DNA of 8,466 nucleotides, taken from positions 1-8,466 of the forward strand of contig CALJIC010000190.1 of NCBI GenBank assembly GCA_937974195.1. The letters are read 5' to 3'. This stretch comes from an uncultured Roseiflexaceae bacterium (GTDB lineage Bacteria; Chloroflexota; Chloroflexia; Chloroflexales; Roseiflexaceae). The notes beneath the pieces are model-generated. The model searched no databases. It had not been told where the DNA came from and saw nothing but the letters and a program-made list of their open reading frames with translations. Positions within the stretch are counted from its first letter, which is position 1. The number at the start of each line of letters is the position of its first letter. Shown one piece after another: positions 1 to 8,466 of this stretch. The translations under genes and the position numbers were made by a program.

Positions 1-3000
1 AACGACACGCCCCACGGGTTCTCGCCAGTGCGCTCGTTCACCAGCACCGGCACGCGGCGGTAGATCTTCTTCGTCAGCTCGGCGTCGGCGCGGGTGCGGA
101 ACACCGGCGCGGTGCGGGTGTTGGGGTTGATCAGCGCGATCTCTTCCGGCGTGAGCGTGAAGGCACGCTGCTCGTCAGCCACGTGCCCGACGCTGGTGGC
201 GAAGAACACGAAGCGCGTCGGCTCCTTCGTCGCGCCGATCGTCAGCGTGGAGAACTTGTAGCTGCGATGGACGCCGGGGAAGATAGCGTCGCGGTTCTCG
301 AAGTCGTACAGGCTGACGAGCTGCCGGCGCTGGCTCAGATCGCCGAAGAAGGCCTTACAGGTATCGTCCGTCGCGATCCCGGTCGGCACGATGATCCCGG
401 CCCGTCCTGCCGGCGCGAGCAGATCGCGGGCGTGCTCGGCGAACAGCGCGTAGGTGTTGACGTCGCCCACGGCGGTGAGCGGGAAGCGGCCGGAGGCGCG
501 CACGAAGCGGCTCTCGGCCTCGGCGCGGTACTTGGCAGCGTCGAACTTCGCGATGCGGGCGCGCTGGCGCTCGTCCCCCTGCCGCCAGGCCTGGATCAGC
601 TTCTCGCGGGCGGCCTTGTTCGCGGCGCTGCGGATCTCGGGCACGTCCACGAAGTGCTCCTGCTCCTGGAGCTTGATCCGCTCCCAGGGCGGGTTGCCGA
701 GCACCACGTCGAAGCCACCGCCTTCGGAAGTTAAAAGTGAAAAGGAAAAAGGCAAAAGAGTGTCGCTGTCGGGCGCTGACTGCGCGGACTGTCCTTGATC
801 GCTTTTGCCTTTTGCCTTTTGCCTTTTGCCTTCCCCTCCGCCTTCAGCATCGAAGATCTGAGGGAATTCCAGCTCCCAGTGGAAGAAGCCGACCTCGTCG
901 GCCAGCGGCACGGCCATGGCCACCTTCGGGTCGCGCAGGTCCTTCGGGCTGGCGCGGTGGTCGAGCAGGTCGCGGGTGGTCGGCACGAAGCGCGCGTTCT
1001 CGGGCGTGAGCGGCTGGAAGAAGGCGGCGGTCCACAGGTCGAAGGCGACCTTCTCGGCGGCGGCCTGCTGCTGGAGCTGGCGGTAGCGGCGGGCGCGCTC
1101 GCGCACCGCGGCGACGCTGTCGTCGGCCTGCTCGTCGAGCCGGCGCAGCTCCTCGGCCAGCGAGGCCGCGGCGTCGGCGGCGGGCATGTCGAGGAAGCTC
1201 GCCTGGACGCGGCCGTGCCTGTGGAACAGCTCGCGCTCCTGCCTGTTGCGCTTCCTGATCTCCGCGGCGACCTTCTTGTCGTCGCCGGTGACGGGCTTGT
1301 AGGCGTCGTCGGGGATGCCCTGGGCCACGAGCCTGCGGGTGGCGCCGATCAGGCTGTTGCCGCACTTGATGTGGTGGTCGAGGAAGCTGAGCGGCATGCC
1401 GGCGCTGTGGCCCTCCAGCCAGAGCGCCAGCTTGCACAGGTCCACCGCCAGCGGGTTGAGGTCCACGCCGAAGATGCAGCGCTGGATCACCTCGCGCACC
1501 GCCAGGCGGAACTGCTTCGGCGTGGGCTGATCCTCGCCGGTGCGGACCTTCGCCAGCTCGCGGCCGATGCGGCGGGCGGCGGCCAGCAGGAAGTGGCCCG
1601 AGCCGCAGGCCGGGTCGACCACGCGGATGCTCAGCAGCGCCTGCTCGCGCGCCCGCGGGTCCGGCCCGGCGGCCCTGAGGCGCTCCTCGATCACCGGCAC
1701 CAGCGCGCTCTTGATCAGCTCCTGCACCAGCTCGGGGCGCGTGTAGTAGGAGCCGGTGGTCTTGCGCTCCGTACCGGTGGCTAAGTCAAAAGTAAAAAGG
1801 TAAAAGGCAAAAGGATCGGCTTCAGCGCCGCCAGCATCATCGGCGCCGCCAACGTCGTCAATGTCGTTTTTGCCTTTTGCCTTTTGACTTTCGCCTTCGT
1901 TTTTGCCTTTTTCCTTTTGACTTTTAACTTCAACGACTGGACGATAGTCCAGGAGTGACTCGTAGACGCTGCCGAGCTCCTCGACGTCGAGGGCGGCGTA
2001 GTTGACGCGGCGCAGCGTGCGGCTCTCCCGGTCGTGGTAGAGCGAGAGGGCGCGCACGGCGGCCAGCAGGTCGGCGTTGAACAGCTCGGTGCCGGCGAGG
2101 TCGGCCAGCGCCTCGGCGCCGAACAGCCCGCCGTCGAGCGGGGCGAGGCCGAGGCTGCGCGCGCTCTGCTCGTCGCTGCCCTCCAGCATGTCGAAGGTCG
2201 TCCACAGGCCGAGCCACAGGTCGCCGTAGGGGCCGCGGCTGACGCCGGAGGTCTCGGCCAGGCGGCGCAGGCGGGAGACGCTGTAGTGCTCGCGGTAGAT
2301 CTGGAGCCGCACGTCGGCCCTGGGGCGGTAGGCGAGCGGCGAGAGCGGGTCGCTCTCGTCCACCTCGGCGGCGATCAGGTTGCGCTCCTCGGCCACCATG
2401 AGGAACAGCATGCGGTAGACCAGGCGCAGGAGCTGGCGGTAGTAGCCGAGCGGCGTGAGCGCCCCGTCGCCGTCCCTGCCGCTCGCGAGGCCGGCGGCGA
2501 GCTTGGCGCGCAGCCGGGCGTTGGCCGGGTGGCGCAGCAGGCCGTTGCCGAGCAGCTTGAGCGCCTGCTCGACCCCGTCGCGCAGGCCGTCGCGGACGCG
2601 GCCGCCGGTCTCGACGGCGCGCTGGTGGTAGCGCTCAAGCAGGCAGCTCGCCGCGTCGGCGCTGGAGCGCGGCAGGCGCGAGCGGTGCAGCAGGCGGTAG
2701 AGGATGGCGAACTCGGTGAACTTCTCGCCCTCCAGCATCGAGCGCAGGTCGAACTCGACGTAGGCCGGGCGGGTGAAGCGCGAGTTGTCGCGCAGCAGGC
2801 GCAGGCGCTCGCCGTTGGTGACGATGCCCCAGACCTGCTCGGTGGAGTTGAGGTACTCCTGCACGAGCGCGTGCGGCGAGAGGCGCGGGCGGCCGGAGGG
2901 CGGGCGGGCGTCGAGGTTGGTGTGGATGCCCTCGATGTGGACCGGCGGCGCGTCGTCGGCCTCGCCGGCGCGGTGCGAGATGGCGTAGGTGCGCCCCTCG

Positions 3001-3308
3001 ACCAGATAGGCGGACTGGTTGTAGCTGAGCTGGTAGCCGAGGATCTCGAGGAGCGGCAGCACCCAGCGCTCGCGGGTGAGCGAGGTGCCGGTGTCGCCGG
3101 GGCGCAGGCGGCTCTCGGCCAGGTACTGGAAGGTCTGCCACTGGCCCTTCACCGCGTTCCATGCGGCCGCGATCTGATCGCTGACGCGGCGGCCCCGCTC
3201 CATGCCGAAGTCCTCGGGGCGCTGGCCCTCGATCTCGCCGGCGGCGACCGCGTCCAGGATCTCGGCGGGGAGCAGCCCGCCCTCGGTTGTGATGGTGGTG
3301 TAGGCCAT
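1..3308 (-). CDS. drmMI: DrmMI-like N6-adenine DNA methyltransferase (Eco57I type), N-terminal 1102 residues; 3' end beyond window
   Basis: I translated this frame by hand from the ATG at 3308 to the left edge and found no stop codon: 1102 complete codons plus 2 nt. Residues ~1-250 form an N-terminal domain with VWGIVTNGERLRLL (159-172), resembling the N-terminal regions of type IIG/type I enzymes. ERKTTGSYYT (514-523) is motif X. VDPACGSGHF (564-573) is motif I, the S-adenosylmethionine site. GVDLNPLAVDLCK (about 615-627) is motif II-like. FDVVLGNPPW (866-875) has the catalytic NPPW of N6-adenine methylases. The visible end contains INPNTRTAPVFRTRADAELTK, typical of large Eco57I-like methylases; the rest, probably with target recognition, is off-window. 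The product would mark host DNA to protect it from the neighbouring helicases. Two in-frame repeat insertions (residues 460-509 and 824-861) add Lys-rich and Phe/Leu-rich loops. The gene follows drmD by 78 nt. A solitary type IIG enzyme is an alternative, less likely beside drmD. Confidence 0.9.
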   Translation of the reverse strand, partial: MAYTTITTEGGLLPAEILDAVAAGEIEGQRPEDFGMERGRRVSDQIAAAWNAVKGQWQTFQYLAESRLRPGDTGTSLTRERWVLPLLEILGYQLSYNQSAYLVEGRTYAISHRAGEADDAPPVHIEGIHTNLDARPPSGRPRLSPHALVQEYLNSTEQVWGIVTNGERLRLLRDNSRFTRPAYVEFDLRSMLEGEKFTEFAILYRLLHRSRLPRSSADAASCLLERYHQRAVETGGRVRDGLRDGVEQALKLLGNGLLRHPANARLRAKLAAGLASGRDGDGALTPLGYYRQLLRLVYRMLFLMVAEERNLIAAEVDESDPLSPLAYRPRADVRLQIYREHYSVSRLRRLAETSGVSRGPYGDLWLGLWTTFDMLEGSDEQSARSLGLAPLDGGLFGAEALADLAGTELFNADLLAAVRALSLYHDRESRTLRRVNYAALDVEELGSVYESLLDYRPVVEVKSQKEKGKNEGESQKAKGKNDIDDVGGADDAGGAEADPFAFYLFTFDLATGTERKTTGSYYTRPELVQELIKSALVPVIEERLRAAGPDPRAREQALLSIRVVDPACGSGHFLLAAARRIGRELAKVRTGEDQPTPKQFRLAVREVIQRCIFGVDLNPLAVDLCKLALWLEGHSAGMPLSFLDHHIKCGNSLIGATRRLVAQGIPDDAYKPVTGDDKKVAAEIRKRNRQERELFHRHGRVQASFLDMPAADAAASLAEELRRLDEQADDSVAAVRERARRYRQLQQQAAAEKVAFDLWTAAFFQPLTPENARFVPTTRDLLDHRASPKDLRDPKVAMAVPLADEVGFFHWELEFPQIFDAEGGGEGKRQKAKGKSDQGQSAQSAPDSDTLLPFSFSLLTSEGGGFDVVLGNPPWERIKLQEQEHFVDVPEIRSAANKAAREKLIQAWRQGDERQRARIAKFDAAKYRAEAESRFVRASGRFPLTAVGDVNTYALFAEHARDLLAPAGRAGIIVPTGIATDDTCKAFFGDLSQRRQLVSLYDFENRDAIFPGVHRSYKFSTLTIGATKEPTRFVFFATSVGHVADEQRAFTLTPEEIALINPNTRTAPVFRTRADAELTKKIYRRVPVLVNERTGENPWGVS
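718..725. repeat. Left copy of 8-bp direct repeat flanking insertion 1 (candidate target-site duplication)
   Basis: CCGCCTTC here is repeated exactly at 838-845, 120 bp apart. On the coding strand both copies read GAA GGC GG in the same frame (Glu-Gly-Gly). Removing one copy plus the element joins D-A-E-G-G-G to FDVVLGNPPW, which looks like an uninterrupted methylase. A duplication made by insertion is the simplest reading. Chance repetition of a Gly-rich codon run remains possible. Confidence 0.5.
726..837. repeat. In-frame heptamer pseudo-palindromic insertion 1, within the methylase gene
   Basis: This AT-rich block interrupts otherwise GC-rich coding sequence. On the + strand the left arm (728-758) is an ordered series of 5- and 7-bp units: AAGTT, AAAAGTG, AAAAGGA, AAAAGGC, AAAAG. 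A GC-rich core (759-801) separates it from the right arm (802-832), which is four perfect copies of CTTTTGC plus CTT. Purine-rich and pyrimidine-rich arms face each other, so the block is an imperfect inverted repeat. On the coding strand it encodes a Lys/Gly/Gln-rich segment, an acidic or polar core and a Phe/Leu-rich segment (residues 824-861), with no stop. The flanks carry the direct repeat CCGCCTTC. The family is unnamed to me; it behaves like Rickettsia palindromic elements, which also insert in frame, but I see no sequence relation to them. Confidence 0.8.
802..829. repeat. Tandem array of four perfect 7-bp units (CTTTTGC)
   Basis: Four identical CTTTTGC units stand head to tail, forming the right arm of insertion 1. 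Because 7 leaves remainder 1 when divided by 3, every reading frame on a strand meets the same heptapeptide cycle. The coding (minus) strand gives K-R-Q-K-A-K-G and the other strand A-F-C-L-L-P-F. Neither contains a stop, so copy number can change by three units without altering frame, and any frame stays open. Copy number may vary between strains through replication slippage. Confidence 0.85.
838..845. repeat. Right copy of 8-bp direct repeat flanking insertion 1 (candidate target-site duplication)
   Basis: This is the exact partner of CCGCCTTC at 718-725. It lies immediately outside the pyrimidine-rich right arm and the short CCCCT stretch that follows it. With its partner it delimits an added segment of exactly 40 codons. 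Confidence 0.5.
1783..1930. repeat. In-frame heptamer pseudo-palindromic insertion 2, within the methylase gene
   Basis: A second AT-rich block has terminal inverted repeats: 1783-1812 against the reverse complement of 1901-1930 match at 27 of 30 positions. The three mismatches are exactly 7 bp apart (positions 5, 12 and 19 of the arm). The arms are ordered units AAGTY, AAAAGTN, AAAAGGN, AAAAGGC, AAAA. A further internal pyrimidine arm at 1867-1890 ends in GACTT, the same terminus, so the right side looks doubled. The GC-rich core (about 1815-1865) encodes an Asp/Gly/Ala-rich stretch. The block covers methylase residues 460-509, directly before motif X, and has no stop in the coding frame. 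Its length (148 bp) is not a multiple of 3, so the frame is kept only if flanking bases were also added or lost; an 8-bp duplication would give 156 bp. I found no convincing duplication in the flanks. Confidence 0.8.
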
Positions 3309-3386
3309 TGGGGTTGTCTCGTCCTCTCGCTGCGCCGATGACTGCTGTGTCGCTCGTCCGCTGTCTCCCGATACGACCGCCCGCCG
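3309..3386 (-). other. Short drmD-drmMI intergenic spacer without terminator
   Basis: These 78 nt separate the drmD TAG (3389-3387) from the methylase ATG (3308). I see no hairpin followed by a T-run and no promoter-like -35/-10 pair, so the two genes are probably on one transcript. The spacer is in the same frame as both genes and has no stop in it; the single TAG is what separates the two proteins. Confidence 0.6.
3322..3328 (-). promoter_or_regulatory. Possible ribosome binding site for drmMI
   Basis: GAGAGGA on the minus strand lies 13 nt upstream of the ATG at 3308. The core is a reasonable Shine-Dalgarno match, but the spacing is longer than usual, so efficiency is uncertain. No other ATG occurs in frame between the drmD stop and 3308, which supports this start. 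Confidence 0.35.
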
Positions 3387-6290
<2,904 letters not shown>

Positions 6291-6296
6291 CCTTGC

Positions 6297-8466
<2,170 letters not shown>

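Noticed and set aside
795..1784. + strand frame of 329 codons starting in the heptamer array (hydrophobic N-terminus)
   Set aside because: The FCLLPFAF start is simply the stop-free heptamer read on the other strand, followed by antisense of the methylase. Not a signal peptide.
726..1930. Methylase as a pseudogene broken by the two repeat insertions
   Set aside because: I translated the frame codon by codon through both inserts and found no stop or frameshift; motifs X, I and IV stay in one frame. Loss of activity by the loops remains possible but is not visible.
728..1930. CRISPR array or iteron origin from the repeated AT-rich units
   Set aside because: Units are 7 bp without unique spacers of constant length, lie inside a coding gene, and there are no cas or replication genes nearby.
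1783..1930. Programmed -1 frameshift at the A-runs in the inserts
   Set aside because: On the coding strand the runs have at most five A residues, so no full A-AAA-AAG slippery heptamer forms, and the zero frame is already the productive one.
1775..1938. Target-site duplication around insertion 2
   Set aside because: The 8 bp on each side (CGGTGGCT and CAACGACT) agree at only four positions, no better than I would accept as chance.
2034..3341. Long + strand open frame (435 codons) opposite the methylase gene
   Set aside because: Composition is Ala/Gly/Val/Arg-rich with no recognisable motif. It mirrors the real minus-strand gene, whose motifs are unambiguous; high GC content suppresses stops on the opposite strand.

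Overview
The window is GC-rich and almost entirely coding. It carries three consecutive genes, all on the minus strand, so transcription runs from high to low coordinates. The genome looks like that of a high-GC bacterium. The interspersed AAAAGGC/GCCTTTT heptamer repeats remind me of Chloroflexota (Roseiflexus/Kouleothrix-like) or Acidobacteria, but that placement is a weak inference.

Layout, in transcription order: (1) 8466-6297, the C-terminal ~720 residues of a large YprA-family SF2 helicase. It has helicase motifs V and VI, a CxxC...CxxC zinc knuckle, a four-cysteine DUF1998/MZB module and an unrecognised C-terminal domain; its N-terminus, with Walker A and DEAD/H, lies beyond the right edge. 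(2) 6290-3387, a complete 967-residue SNF2-like helicase matching DrmD of class 1 DISARM. (3) 3308-1, the first 1102 residues of a large Eco57I/DrmMI-like N6-adenine DNA methyltransferase, with motif X, motif I (DPACGSG) and motif IV (NPPW); its C-terminus lies beyond the left edge. Genes 1 and 2 are 6 nt apart and genes 2 and 3 are 78 nt apart with no terminator, so this looks like one operon.

Together they form an anti-phage defence module of the DISARM superfamily: a methylase that would mark host DNA and two helicases that would act on unmarked invading DNA. The first helicase carries the helicase core and DUF1998 in one polypeptide, whereas DISARM splits them between DrmA and DrmB. No DrmC-type phospholipase D gene is visible. 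This fits the recently proposed DISARM-related YprA-helicase systems (ARMADA) better than textbook DISARM, although genes outside the window could change that.

The most unusual feature is inside the methylase gene. Two AT-rich, heptamer-based pseudo-palindromic elements (726-837 and 1783-1930) interrupt it without breaking the reading frame. They sit just before motif IV and just before motif X. The first is flanked by an 8-bp direct repeat, and removing one repeat plus the element (120 bp, 40 codons) restores a canonical-looking methylase sequence. They resemble, in behaviour and not in sequence, the Rickettsia palindromic elements that insert in frame into genes.
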